DNA from: Anaerolineales bacterium UBA2395
Lineage (GTDB): Bacteria; Chloroflexota; Anaerolineae; Anaerolineales; Villigracilaceae
Length of the DNA stretch: 46,182 bases
Assembly (NCBI GenBank): GCA_002343775.1
Contig: DDSH01000017.1
Coordinates: forward strand, 1 to 46,182
Direction of reading: 5' to 3'
Position numbers and translations under genes: made by a program. Shown here piece by piece: positions 38,877-46,182 of the stretch. Within the stretch, counting starts at the first letter, position 1. Each line of letters opens with the position of its first letter. The notes under the pieces were generated by a model. It made no database searches. It was not told where the DNA came from and saw nothing but the letters and a program-made list of their open reading frames with translations.

Positions 38877-39674
38877 ATGGGTTTATTGGAAGGCAAGAAT
38901 GCGTTGATCTTTGGTCTGGCAAATGAACGCTCGATCGCTTGGGGCATTACGCAGGCGTTCAAACGAGAAGGCGCGAATTTGGGAATCAGCTATGCGGGTG
39001 AAATGCTCGAACGCCGCGTCAAACCGCTTGCGGAACAAGTGGATTGCAAATGGGTCGAAGAATGTGATGTGACCAGCGACGAGCAAATTGCCGCGACGGC
39101 AAAAAAAGCCGGGGAGCATTTCGGCAAGATCGATATTCTCGTTCATTCGATTGCGTTCGCCGGACGCGATGAGCTGAGCAAACCATATCATGAAACCAGC
39201 CGCGAAGGATTCAAGACCGCATTGGATATCAGCGTATTTTCATTTGTGGCGCTGACCAATGCCTTTTTGCCACTTCTGAACCCGGGCGCTTCGATCATGT
39301 GTCTGACGTATTACGGCTCGGTGAAGGTCGCGCCGCATTACAACGTGATGGGCGTCGCTAAAGCCGCGCTGGAATCGTCCACCCGCTACCTGGCGTATGA
39401 CCTCGGTCCGCAAAAGATGCGCGTGAACGCCATCTCGGCGGGACCCATCCGCACGTTGGCGGCGGCGGGCGTGGGCGGTTTCCGCGATATGTACAAGCAC
39501 TTTGCAGATATGTCTCCCATGCGTGAGAATGTCACCATCGAAGACGTGGGCAATGCCGCCGTCTTTCTTGCTTCGGACTTGTCCAAGCGTATCACCGGCG
39601 AGGTCTTGTACGTCGATTCGGGCTTCAACACAATGGGCGTACAGATGACGGGAAAAGAAGAGAAGACTGAGTAA
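38877..39674 (+). CDS. fabI: enoyl-[acyl-carrier-protein] reductase FabI
   Basis: The 265-residue enzyme catalyses the last reduction of each type II fatty acid elongation cycle with NAD(P)H. The divergent SDR features typical of FabI are present: FGLANERSIAWGI (12-24) instead of the usual glycine motif, SIAFAGRDEL, Tyr145-Tyr146-Gly, and the catalytic pair Tyr155 and Lys162 in YNVMGVAK. The substrate-binding loop AISAGPIRTLAAAGV also fits. A strong GGAGG lies 7 nt before the ATG. It lies in an apparent operon with the glycosylase and epimerase genes and ends in a terminator. Confidence 0.96.
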   Translation: MGLLEGKNALIFGLANERSIAWGITQAFKREGANLGISYAGEMLERRVKPLAEQVDCKWVEECDVTSDEQIAATAKKAGEHFGKIDILVHSIAFAGRDELSKPYHETSREGFKTALDISVFSFVALTNAFLPLLNPGASIMCLTYYGSVKVAPHYNVMGVAKAALESSTRYLAYDLGPQKMRVNAISAGPIRTLAAAGVGGFRDMYKHFADMSPMRENVTIEDVGNAAVFLASDLSKRITGEVLYVDSGFNTMGVQMTGKEEKTE

Positions 39675-39693
39675 AACATAATAAGTGGCGAGC

Positions 39694-39718
39694 AAGGGCG
39701 GGCTTTACGTCCGCCCTT
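39694..39718 (+). terminator. terminator after fabI
   Basis: AAGGGCGGGC pairs with GTCCGCCCTT (one G-U pair) around a 5-nt loop, followed by a T-tract. It lies 20 bp after the stop codon and just before the bactofilin -10 box. Confidence 0.88.
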
Positions 39719-39731
39719 TTTGTTTTAACGG

Positions 39732-39737
39732 TAAAAT
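39732..39737 (+). promoter_or_regulatory. -10 box for leaderless bactofilin gene
   Basis: TAAAAT ends 7 nt before the ATG at 39745, with no Shine-Dalgarno sequence. The -35 position falls in the fabI terminator and has no match. Confidence 0.45.
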
Positions 39738-39744
39738 TGCCCTC

Positions 39745-40284
39745 ATGTTCAAACGCAATACGACCCCCGTGGAAACCCCGCAACCCGTCCAAGCCGTGGA
39801 GCGCATCACCTCGGTGCTTGGGTCGGGAGTGATCTGGCATGGCAGCGTCAACGGTTCAGGCGGCGTGCGCATCGAAGGCGCATTCGAAGGTGAGATCGCC
39901 CTGCGCGGCATGCTCGTCGTCGGCGAAACGGGACGCGTCACCTGTCAGAATGTGCGCGCCAACACCGTCATCGTGGCAGGCGCAGTGCGCGGAAATATCA
40001 CCACGCAGAAACTGGAAATCCGCGCCACAGGGCGGGTATGGGGTGACGTGGTCACCACGGCATTTGTGACCGAAGAAGGCGCGTTCCTGCGCGGACAGAT
40101 CCGCATGGAAGAATCGGTCGATCTTAATCTCGAGCCTGCTCCTGAAGCGACACCTTCGGAAGCCGCTCAAGCCGAATCTATTGCGCAAACGCCGATCCAG
40201 ATCCACCAGCCACAGCCGCAACCAGAGCCGGTGACAGAGTCAACGCAGAAATTGCAACGCAAGAAAAAGACCGAAACACAGTAA
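39745..40284 (+). CDS. bactofilin (polymer-forming cytoskeletal protein)
   Basis: The protein (179 residues from the ATG at 39745) has a central right-handed beta-helix of bactofilin type, with regular Gly/Val/Ile repeats (IEGAFEGEIALRGMLVVGE, VIVAGAVRGNITTQKLEIRA, GRVWGDVVTTAFVTEEGA). The N-terminus is short and a disordered Pro/Gln/Glu-rich tail ends in basic residues (KLQRKKKTETQ) that may bind membrane or partners. Bactofilins form nucleotide-free filaments in morphogenesis and wall organisation. The frame extends to 39685 but that part overlaps the fabI terminator. It is monocistronic by its own terminator. Confidence 0.92.
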   Translation: MFKRNTTPVETPQPVQAVERITSVLGSGVIWHGSVNGSGGVRIEGAFEGEIALRGMLVVGETGRVTCQNVRANTVIVAGAVRGNITTQKLEIRATGRVWGDVVTTAFVTEEGAFLRGQIRMEESVDLNLEPAPEATPSEAAQAESIAQTPIQIHQPQPQPEPVTESTQKLQRKKKTETQ

Positions 40285-40287
40285 TGT

Positions 40288-40316
40288 AAGGGCGACCCTC
40301 ACGGTCGCCCTTTTTT
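40288..40316 (+). terminator. terminator after bactofilin gene
   Basis: AAGGGCGACC pairs with GGTCGCCCTT around a 5-nt loop, and six T follow. It begins 3 bp after the stop codon. Confidence 0.92.
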
Positions 40317-40339
40317 GGAAATCTCATTCAAGAGGGAGC

Positions 40340-40360
40340 GGACAGGGGCAATCCCTGTCC
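40340..40360. repeat. short GGACAGGG hairpin
   Basis: GGACAGGG and CCCTGTCC pair around a 5-nt loop. It lies in the 87-bp gap just before the ProRS-like gene, with no T-tract. It may be a small dispersed repeat or part of the leader of that gene. Confidence 0.5.
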
Positions 40361-40371
40361 CGACAAATGCC

Positions 40372-41565
40372 ATGAAATACACCGACCTCAAAATTCAAAC
40401 CCAACGGGACTTTCCCAACAATGCACGCACGCAAGGCTTCGGGTGGCTCGTCCGTGCGGGATATTTGACCCGCGAAAATGAATGGTTGCCGCTCGGGGAG
40501 CAGATGATTGAACGGCTAAAGAATCTTTCCAGCGATTCTTCTTTCCTCTTTCATCTTTCCCTGCCGCTCCTTCACAACGACCACGAAACCTACTTTCCAC
40601 TTTCCACCGGAGATTTGGAAATCGCCCACTGCGCAGCCTGTCAATACACGGCACGGCTCGAGCTGGCACAATTCAAAAAGACACCCCTCCCGCGCGAGGA
40701 GGAACATCCCCTTGAAAAGGTGCTGACACCGGACTGTCATACGATTGAGGCGCTCGCCAATTTTCTCAATGTGCCCAAAGAGAAGACCGCCAAAGCCCTG
40801 ATGTACACCCGCCTCGCAGACGGCAAATTCGTCTTTGTGGTTGTGCGCGGTGACATGCAGTTGAGCGAAGCCAAATTGAAAGCACTCGTGGGTGACGTCC
40901 GCGCGGCGAGGGAGGATGAAATTATCGGCGCAGGTGCGGTTCCGGGGTATGCCTCCCCCATCGGGTTGAAAGAAGCGTTGATCGTGGTGGACGACCTCAT
41001 TGCCCAGTCACAGAATCTTGTGGCGGGTGCAAATGAGTCAGGCTATCATCTGTTGAATACCAACCTCCCGCGCGATTATTCGGCAGAGATCGTGGCAGAT
41101 GTGACCCAAGCAAAGGCAGGCGATGCCTGTGCCCATTGCGGAAATGCACTGGCGGTTTCCAGTGCCATTGCGCTTCGTACAGAAACCGGATTGGAGTTTG
41201 GGAATATTTTGCTCGCCCTCGCCGAGACGCATCATGACGACAAAGGTTTAACGCTGCCGGTTTCTGCTTCACCCTTTGCCGTATATTTGATGCATGTCCC
41301 CGGAAAGACGATGAACACCGGAGAAAAAGCCGAGGAAATTTACAATACCCTGCAAAGTGCGGGAGTTTCGGTTTTATTCGACAACCGCGATGAACGTGCC
41401 GGGGTCAAGTTCAACGACGCCGATCTGATCGGGCTTCCGATCCGTTTGGCTGTAGGCGAACGCGGCTTGCAATCCAATGCTGTTGAGTTAAAGCCGCGTA
41501 AGGCTGCCGAAAATCAACTCATCCAACTGGAACAAGTGATTCAAACCATTCGAGATATGTTGTAA
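40372..41565 (+). CDS. prolyl-tRNA synthetase paralogue lacking the aminoacylation core, with YbaK editing domain
   Basis: The 397-residue protein aligns with bacterial ProRS (about 570 residues) in separate blocks. Residues 1-50 match the ProRS N-terminus (WLVRAGYLTRENEWLPLG). Then motifs 1 and 2 of the class II core are absent. Residues of about 80-240 match the INS/YbaK editing domain, including EKTAKALMY with Lys141 (the editing lysine position) and VVVRGDMQLSEAK. The GIGVSR motif 3 segment is also missing. Residues 295-376 match the anticodon-binding domain (VSVLFDNRDERAGVKFNDAD). Two CxxC pairs (87/90, 253/256) are kept. It cannot charge tRNA but may edit mischarged tRNA-Pro. The start at 40372 is chosen by homology; the frame extends to 40315. 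Confidence 0.8.
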   Translation: MKYTDLKIQTQRDFPNNARTQGFGWLVRAGYLTRENEWLPLGEQMIERLKNLSSDSSFLFHLSLPLLHNDHETYFPLSTGDLEIAHCAACQYTARLELAQFKKTPLPREEEHPLEKVLTPDCHTIEALANFLNVPKEKTAKALMYTRLADGKFVFVVVRGDMQLSEAKLKALVGDVRAAREDEIIGAGAVPGYASPIGLKEALIVVDDLIAQSQNLVAGANESGYHLLNTNLPRDYSAEIVADVTQAKAGDACAHCGNALAVSSAIALRTETGLEFGNILLALAETHHDDKGLTLPVSASPFAVYLMHVPGKTMNTGEKAEEIYNTLQSAGVSVLFDNRDERAGVKFNDADLIGLPIRLAVGERGLQSNAVELKPRKAAENQLIQLEQVIQTIRDML

Positions 41566-41607
41566 TTTTCTGCATGGTAGAATGGCGATTTCAAGCAGGA
41601 GAGATCC

Positions 41608-42090
41608 ATGGAACAACCAATTCCAACATTCGGCAAGATCATTTCTCACGATAGGAATTTTCAATTTGCACTCGCTCTGACGGTGATACCGATCTTCGCC
41701 ATCGTCATGTCGCTGATCCAGTCCGGGGTATCGCTGGCGTTTTTGCTGAACATCAGTACGATTTTCCTTTTTGGGGCAAGTATCGTGGGCGCCATTTGGC
41801 TCGCCTTTCAGTACATTCAGGTCATGACCACCTTCCGCGATGGAATGACCGTGAAAGGCACTCTGACCCACACCGAACGGAAATCTCAACCTCGCCAGAA
41901 TGGCAAGCGTACTGCCTATATCTATTATGCCGTTATCGAATATTCCTTCAATAATGAAACGTTTGAAAAACGCTTCAAACTGCCCGGGCAGCCTGAGAGG
42001 TACGGGCTGGAAAAAGGCATGACCCTTGACCTGATCCTGCGCGAGGAAAAGCCCAAGACCGTCTTCATCAAAAAACTTTATCTGGATTAA
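41608..42090 (+). CDS. small membrane protein, DUF3592-like
   Basis: The 160-residue protein has two hydrophobic segments (about FALALTVIPIFAIVMSLI and LLNISTIFLFGASIVGAIWLA), then a soluble beta-rich domain (FRDGMTVKGTLTHTER, YIYYAVIEYSFNNETFEKRF, DLILREEKPKTVFIKKLYLD). This layout is like DUF3592-type proteins; the function is unknown. A strong AGGAG lies 8 nt before the ATG, and a TAGAAT box lies about 25 nt upstream. It is followed 32 bp later by a PH-like membrane protein, so both may be one operon. Confidence 0.72.
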   Translation: MEQPIPTFGKIISHDRNFQFALALTVIPIFAIVMSLIQSGVSLAFLLNISTIFLFGASIVGAIWLAFQYIQVMTTFRDGMTVKGTLTHTERKSQPRQNGKRTAYIYYAVIEYSFNNETFEKRFKLPGQPERYGLEKGMTLDLILREEKPKTVFIKKLYLD

Positions 42091-42122
42091 TCCCATACAA
42101 AATCAAACCATCATCTCTGTCC

Positions 42123-43037
42123 ATGGATAACAAAACCGGGCATTTTCCCCCACCCAAACGCAATGGACTGATCGTCCACAGTGTGATCATCCTCGTACTC
42201 GCGATGGTCGCTGTATTCGGATTTATCCGCCAGTCAAGCGTGGATGTGGGACCGGTCTTTTTGATCGCCCTGCTGGTCTCGCTGATCTCGTTCGCGCCGA
42301 TCCCATTCCTTGCGTATCGCATCTATTCGCTCTGGCGCGCCGACTATCACATCGACCGCGACAGCCTGCTTATCCGCTGGGGGCTGCGGCTCGAGGATAT
42401 TCCGCTCAGCGACATCGAATGGATTCGCCCCGCCGAAGACCTCACAACCCCGCTCACGCTGCCGAATCTTCCGTTGCCTGGCGGGCTGATCGGAATGCGC
42501 CGTCACCCCGATCTGGGCGTGGTTGAATTTCTCGCCTCAGATAGCAAAAAGCTTCTGCTCATCGCCACGGCGAAGCGCGTGTTTGTCATCTCACCCGAAA
42601 ACCCCGCCGGGTTGACGCAAACCTTCGCCCGCGCCACCGAAATGGGCAGTCTCGCCCCTGCAGAAGCGAAATCAGTCTACCCGTCGTTTGTCGTCACACA
42701 AGCCTGGGAAAGCGGACTGGCGCGGTATTTATGGCTTTCCGCGTTATTTCTGAACATTGGTTTGTTCATCTGGGCAAGTCTCATTATTCCAACCACCCCA
42801 AACGTGGCACTCGGTCCGCAAGCCGCCGGGGGCGAGTTCGAGATCGTTCCTTCCTCGCAGTTGATCATCTTTCCGGTCGCGAGCCTTCTGCTTGCCGTTT
42901 TAGGCTGGATTGCCGGGCTATATTTCTACCGCTGGGAACGCGAACGCATCCTCGCCTTCATCGTCTGGGGCTCCGGCACGCTTACCAGTCTGTTGTTCTT
43001 GCTGGCAGTGCTTTTCGTCGTCACAACACCTGTTTAA
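42123..43037 (+). CDS. membrane protein with bacterial PH-like domain
   Basis: The 304-residue protein has two N-terminal membrane segments (about 17-35 and 45-65), a cytoplasmic PH-like beta domain, and three C-terminal membrane segments (about 200-300). The PH-like part includes RADYHIDRDSLLIRWGLR, IPLSDIEWIRPAEDL and KLLLIATAKRVFVISPENP, the pattern of bacterial PH (bPH) domains. The function is unknown. No ribosome-binding site is evident; translation may be coupled to the gene upstream. A GGTTTGCAAG-type repeat follows the stop codon. Confidence 0.78.
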   Translation: MDNKTGHFPPPKRNGLIVHSVIILVLAMVAVFGFIRQSSVDVGPVFLIALLVSLISFAPIPFLAYRIYSLWRADYHIDRDSLLIRWGLRLEDIPLSDIEWIRPAEDLTTPLTLPNLPLPGGLIGMRRHPDLGVVEFLASDSKKLLLIATAKRVFVISPENPAGLTQTFARATEMGSLAPAEAKSVYPSFVVTQAWESGLARYLWLSALFLNIGLFIWASLIIPTTPNVALGPQAAGGEFEIVPSSQLIIFPVASLLLAVLGWIAGLYFYRWERERILAFIVWGSGTLTSLLFLLAVLFVVTTPV

Positions 43038-43043
43038 AAGTTA

Positions 43044-43098
43044 GAAGGTTTGCAAGTCGCAAGTTAAAACCTTCCAACATCTCAACATTCAAACCTTC
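43044..43098. repeat. GGTTTGCAAG-type fold-back repeat
   Basis: GAAGGTTTG (43044-43052) and CAAACCTTC (43090-43098) enclose GCAAGTCGCAAGTTAAAACCTTCC. The element resembles that at 33680-33743 and again lies directly before a start codon (43110). Confidence 0.6.
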
Positions 43099-43109
43099 CA
43101 ACATAGTCC

Positions 43110-43898
43110 ATGCAACTACTCCTCGGATTTATCCTCGCTCTCATCATCGCATTTCTGGCTTACAAAGCCCGCAGCCTAAACACCAGCGGAGCCGTCGCAG
43201 CCGCCGTCACCGGAACCATCATCTTCGGGATCGGCGGCCTTTCATGGGCAGTTCTTCTGCTCACCTTCTTCATCACCTCCTCCGCGTTGAGCCGTGCCTT
43301 CAAAAAACGCAAACGAGGTCTCGATGAAAAGTTTTCAAAAGGACATGAACGCGACGCCGGACAAGTCCTCGCCAACGGCGGACTCGCCACCCTCTTTGCC
43401 GCGCTTGGTTTTTTCTTTCCGCAGCAACCCTGGACCTGGATCGGATTCGCCGCTTCGTTGGCTGCTGTCAACGCCGACACCTGGGCAACCGAACTCGGCG
43501 TGCTCAACCCGCACCCGCCGCGCCTGATCACAGACTTGAGAAAGACCGTCGAAAAAGGGACTTCCGGCGGCATCTCACTCTTCGGGACTCTCGCCTCATT
43601 GACCGGGTCTGGGCTGATCGCGTTGCTTGCATCCTTATTGACTGGCAACTGGTTCCTCCTTCCGCTGGTCACCATTGCCGGGCTTGCCGGCTCCCTCTTC
43701 GACTCTTTTCTCGGAGCAACAGTGCAAGCCATGTATTACTGCCCCACCGACAAAAAAGAGACCGAGAAGCACCCGCTGCATTCCTGCGGCACACCCACCG
43801 TCCATGTCCGCGGCTGGAAATGGATGACAAACGACTGGGTCAATTTTTTATGCGGCACGGCGGGTGTGCTGGTCGCATTGATGATCTATGTAATCTAA
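43110..43898 (+). CDS. DUF92 family membrane protein
   Basis: The 262-residue protein has about six membrane segments and fits the DUF92 (TIGR00297/TMEM19) family: LNTSGAVAAAVTGTIIFGIGGLSW, GQVLANGGLATLF, VNADTWATELGVL, GGISLFGTLASLTGSGL, DSFLGATVQ. Relatives include the plant/cyanobacterial phytyl-phosphate kinase VTE6, so a prenyl or isoprenoid phosphate kinase role is possible but not shown. No ribosome-binding site is visible; a fold-back repeat precedes the start. The aldo/keto reductase gene starts 13 bp after its stop. Confidence 0.9.
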   Translation: MQLLLGFILALIIAFLAYKARSLNTSGAVAAAVTGTIIFGIGGLSWAVLLLTFFITSSALSRAFKKRKRGLDEKFSKGHERDAGQVLANGGLATLFAALGFFFPQQPWTWIGFAASLAAVNADTWATELGVLNPHPPRLITDLRKTVEKGTSGGISLFGTLASLTGSGLIALLASLLTGNWFLLPLVTIAGLAGSLFDSFLGATVQAMYYCPTDKKETEKHPLHSCGTPTVHVRGWKWMTNDWVNFLCGTAGVLVALMIYVI

Positions 43899-43911
43899 GG
43901 ACTTCCACCTG

Positions 43912-44904
43912 ATGAACTATCTCCCATCTGAATCCCGTTATACATCCATGCAATACCGCCGCTCGGGTCGCAGCGGGTTGAAACTCCCCGCCGTCTCGCT
44001 GGGTTTGTGGCATAACTTCGGCGGCGTGGACACGTATTCCAACAGCCGTGCAATGGTTTTACGTGCCTTTGACCTCGGCATCACTCACTTTGATCTTGCC
44101 AACAATTACGGTCCGCCTCCCGGCTCAGCGGAGGAAACCTTCGGGCAGCTATTGGCTAAGGATTTGAAGAATTACCGCGACGAACTCATCATTTCATCCA
44201 AAGCAGGCTACACCATGTGGGACGGTCCCTACGGCGATTGGGGCTCGCGCAAGTATCTCGTCGCCAGCCTCGACCAAAGCCTCAAACGCATGGGGTTGGA
44301 TTACGTGGATATTTTCTATCATCACCGCCCCGACCCGGAAACCCCGCTCGAAGAGACCATGCAGGCGCTCGATTTCATCGTCCGCAGCGGACGTACGCTC
44401 TACGCAGCCATCTCGAACTATCCCGCCGACAAAGCCCGCGAAGCTGCGCAAATCCTGCGTCGGCTCGGTACGCCTTGTCTCATTCACCAGCCGGTCTACA
44501 GCATGTTCAATCGCTGGGTGGAGGACGGTCTGCTGCAAGCGCTGAAAGAAGAAGGGATTGGCTGCATCGCTTTCTCCCCACTGGCTCAAGGTCTGCTGAC
44601 CGATAAATACCTCGGCGGCATCCCGGAAGGTTCACGCGCATCCAAGGCGCACGGATTCCTTAAACCGGCGCACATCACCGATGACAAGATCGCCAGGGTA
44701 CAGGATCTAAACGCTCTCGCGCAGCAACGTGGGCAGTCCCTCGCACAAATGGCGCTGGCATGGGTTCTACGTCACGAAGAGATGACCTCCGTGCTGATCG
44801 GCGCGAGCAAAGTCAGCCAGATCGAAGATGCGGTGGGAACGTTAAACAACCTGAATTTTTCAGCAGAAGAATTACAACAGATCGAAGCGATCCTGAAAAG
44901 ATAA
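43912..44904 (+). CDS. aldo/keto reductase (YghZ/GPR-like)
   Basis: The 330-residue NADPH-dependent reductase resembles E. coli YghZ (L-glyceraldehyde-3-phosphate reductase). The tetrad is visible: Asp61 and Tyr66 in FDLANNYGPPPGSAEE, Lys97 in ISSKAGY, and His138 in IFYHHRPDPETPLEET. MWDGPYGDWGSRKYL is characteristic of this subgroup. It probably detoxifies reactive aldehydes such as methylglyoxal or reduces sugar aldehydes. AGGA lies about 12 nt upstream of the ATG. It lies 13 bp after the DUF92 gene and is convergent with the nucleoside kinase gene. Confidence 0.93.
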   Translation: MNYLPSESRYTSMQYRRSGRSGLKLPAVSLGLWHNFGGVDTYSNSRAMVLRAFDLGITHFDLANNYGPPPGSAEETFGQLLAKDLKNYRDELIISSKAGYTMWDGPYGDWGSRKYLVASLDQSLKRMGLDYVDIFYHHRPDPETPLEETMQALDFIVRSGRTLYAAISNYPADKAREAAQILRRLGTPCLIHQPVYSMFNRWVEDGLLQALKEEGIGCIAFSPLAQGLLTDKYLGGIPEGSRASKAHGFLKPAHITDDKIARVQDLNALAQQRGQSLAQMALAWVLRHEEMTSVLIGASKVSQIEDAVGTLNNLNFSAEELQQIEAILKR

Positions 44905-44929
44905 CGTGAAATGAGCAGCACTTTCTAAC

Positions 44930-44981
44930 CGCAGATAACGGATTCCTGACGGAAGCCATAAAAAATCCGAGTGAATCTGCG
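44930..44981. repeat. nested inverted repeat between convergent genes
   Basis: CGCAGAT (44930-44936) and CGGATT (44939-44944) pair with AATCCG (44964-44969) and ATCTGCG (44975-44981). The CGCAGAT word pattern resembles a dispersed element, and the stem may also end transcription of the aldo/keto reductase or kinase gene. Confidence 0.5.
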
Positions 44982-44999
44982 TTCATCTCACGCATCAAT

Positions 45000-46182
45000 T
45001 TATCCCCGCCAGATCTTAAACTCCTTCAAACTCGAACCGCCTAAAAACTCGCGCACTATCGAATTACCGGGCACCAGGGTTGCATCCAGCGGCAGGAACC
45101 AATCGAGGAATGCCAGCAGCCGCCGCGCTTCAATGTACTCCGGCGCGTTATAGGGCACTTGCCGCAGCAACGGTTCAGCCAGCGGTTTCAACGCCGCCAG
45201 TTCGAACACCAGCGCCGAGTTGAACATCACATCCGCATTTTCCTGGTATGGGAAGATATGCCGCTTCTCACCGCGCCGCACCGACTCCCAGCGCGAGATG
45301 GTCGCCTGCGCCGAATAACCGCGCTCACGCGCATCGCGCACAATGCGGCGGATGAGTCGTGTATCGGTGGTGGAAACGCGATTGTGCCGGTCGAGGTTGA
45401 GTTGGGTCAAGGCGGAGACATACAGCCTGAAAGCAGAATCCGACCAACGGTCCGGGATGAGGCGAGGGTTCATGCCGTGAATCCCTTCGAGGATGAGCGG
45501 CTGCCCCTGCTTCAATTGGATCACATCCCCTTCTTCGCTTCTTCCCGACTTGAAGTTGAATCTCGGAAGTTGAACTTTTTCACCGCTGAGAAGTTTTTCG
45601 ATGTCTTCACCGAGTCGTTTCAGGTTGAGCGCACCAAGCGACTCGAAATCGTGTTGACCATTCTCGTCCAGCGGGGTGGCATCGCGGTCGACAAAATAAT
45701 GGTCGAGTTCGAGCGGATACGGCGAAATTCCGCGCGCCAACAGTTGGATGGCGAGACGGCGGGAGGACGTGGTCTTGCCCGAGGACGATGGACCAGCGAT
45801 CAAAATGATGCGTGATTTTTTCTCGAAAATTTGCTGGGCAATATCGGAGACGTTCTGCTCGTGCAGCGCCTCGGAGACGAGCACCAATTCATCGGCGCGT
45901 CCCGACTCGATGGCGTCATTGAGCGCGCCGACGCTGTCGATGCGCATGGTTTCGAGCCAGTCACCGTACTGACGGAAGGACTTCAATAGTTTTGGGTATT
46001 CGCCCAACGGCTCAAGTTGCGTGGGCGCATGTCGGCGCGGAAATTGAAGAATAAACCCGCCGTTGACCTTTTTGAGGCTGAACCATTTCAAATACCCGGT
46101 GGATGGAACCATGTACCCATGCATGTAATCCATCTGTCCGTTGAAATTGTAAACCGTGAGATATTCCTTGCGGCGATGTTTG
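45000..46182 (-). CDS. nucleoside (uridine) kinase with ThrRS-like N-terminal region (partial at right edge)
   Basis: The frame is open to the right edge; the first in-window ATG is at 46133, but upstream codons (reading KHRRKEYLTVYNFNGQ) continue the protein, so it is truncated at its 5' end. MVPSTGYLKWF and GGFILQFPRRHAPTQ belong to the region preceding the kinase in family members that carry TGS and tRNA_SAD-like domains, giving full-length proteins of roughly 550 residues. The kinase part has Walker A GPSSSGKTT, the acceptor region LELDHYFVDRDATP, LILEGIHGMNP and RRIVRDARERGYSAQ. It phosphorylates uridine or a related nucleoside. It is convergent with the aldo/keto reductase gene. Confidence 0.9.
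   Translation of the reverse strand, partial: KHRRKEYLTVYNFNGQMDYMHGYMVPSTGYLKWFSLKKVNGGFILQFPRRHAPTQLEPLGEYPKLLKSFRQYGDWLETMRIDSVGALNDAIESGRADELVLVSEALHEQNVSDIAQQIFEKKSRIILIAGPSSSGKTTSSRRLAIQLLARGISPYPLELDHYFVDRDATPLDENGQHDFESLGALNLKRLGEDIEKLLSGEKVQLPRFNFKSGRSEEGDVIQLKQGQPLILEGIHGMNPRLIPDRWSDSAFRLYVSALTQLNLDRHNRVSTTDTRLIRRIVRDARERGYSAQATISRWESVRRGEKRHIFPYQENADVMFNSALVFELAALKPLAEPLLRQVPYNAPEYIEARRLLAFLDWFLPLDATLVPGNSIVREFLGGSSLKEFKIWRG

Overview
The window looks like one chromosomal stretch of a non-photosynthetic Chloroflexota bacterium, most likely class Anaerolineae. This is an inference from gene content and style: GC-rich coding sequence, a beta-propeller lipoprotein with a Thr-Pro linker, a four-domain S1 protein, a bactofilin, DUF92 and META proteins, a cobaltochelatase-type AAA/VWA pair, and several genes with a -10 box directly in front of the ATG (leaderless style). 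No tRNA, rRNA, CRISPR array, transposase, integrase or phage structural gene was seen. Most of the window is housekeeping or conserved accessory sequence.

Layout. 1-2130: a cut-off propeller lipoprotein and a small partner gene (minus strand). 2338-3828: a DHA2-type MFS exporter. 3871-7661: a serine block, with serC and serA divergent around a 410-bp region holding two good sigma-70-like promoters and a palindrome, followed by a DUF1015 gene. 7728-10572: a small membrane protein, an M19 dipeptidase and ribosomal protein S1 (minus strand). 10718-12786: AAA and VWA chelatase-type subunits that read as one protein if ribosomes slip -1 on an A9 run. 12833-15175: an FAD oxidoreductase and an alpha/beta hydrolase with an Asp nucleophile. 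15383-17007: an unknown four-helix membrane protein and an anchored lytic transglycosylase behind a promoter carrying two GAAC-N4-GTTC boxes. 17016-19145: a two-component system with a terminator between its genes. 19189-20713: divergent RNA-modification genes (RluA and TrmH families), both apparently leaderless. 20815-21225: a META lipoprotein.

21268-23904: an ABC-2 exporter operon whose promoter region has a third copy of the GAAC-type box. 23965-28215: SIMPL, kynU, lysS and greA. 28359-29547: a PIG-L deacetylase and a PilZ protein, divergent. 29632-34796: a co-directional set (zinc-less MDR dehydrogenase, RDD protein, ComB-like phosphatase, NhaP2-type antiporter, atypical PTPS-fold protein, GT4 glycosyltransferase). 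34842-35438: a permuted NlpC/P60 enzyme. 35604-37123: a DEAD-box helicase and a cold-shock protein, convergent. 37336-39674: an NDP-sugar epimerase, 3-methyladenine glycosylase and fabI. 39745-40284: a bactofilin. 40372-41565: a prolyl-tRNA synthetase relative that has lost its aminoacylation core. 41608-44904: membrane proteins, DUF92 and an aldo/keto reductase. 45000-46182: a nucleoside kinase cut off at the right edge.

The best leads are: the core-less ProRS paralogue (a possible cis-tethered editing factor); the shared TAGAAC-AYTC-GTKCTA operator linking an envelope/lysis-like gene pair to an ABC exporter; the -1 slippery site between the chelatase subunits; the PTPS-like/glycosyltransferase pair; and the palindromic and GGTTTGCAAG-type repeats inserted at gene boundaries, which in two places supply coding sequence or a stop codon.
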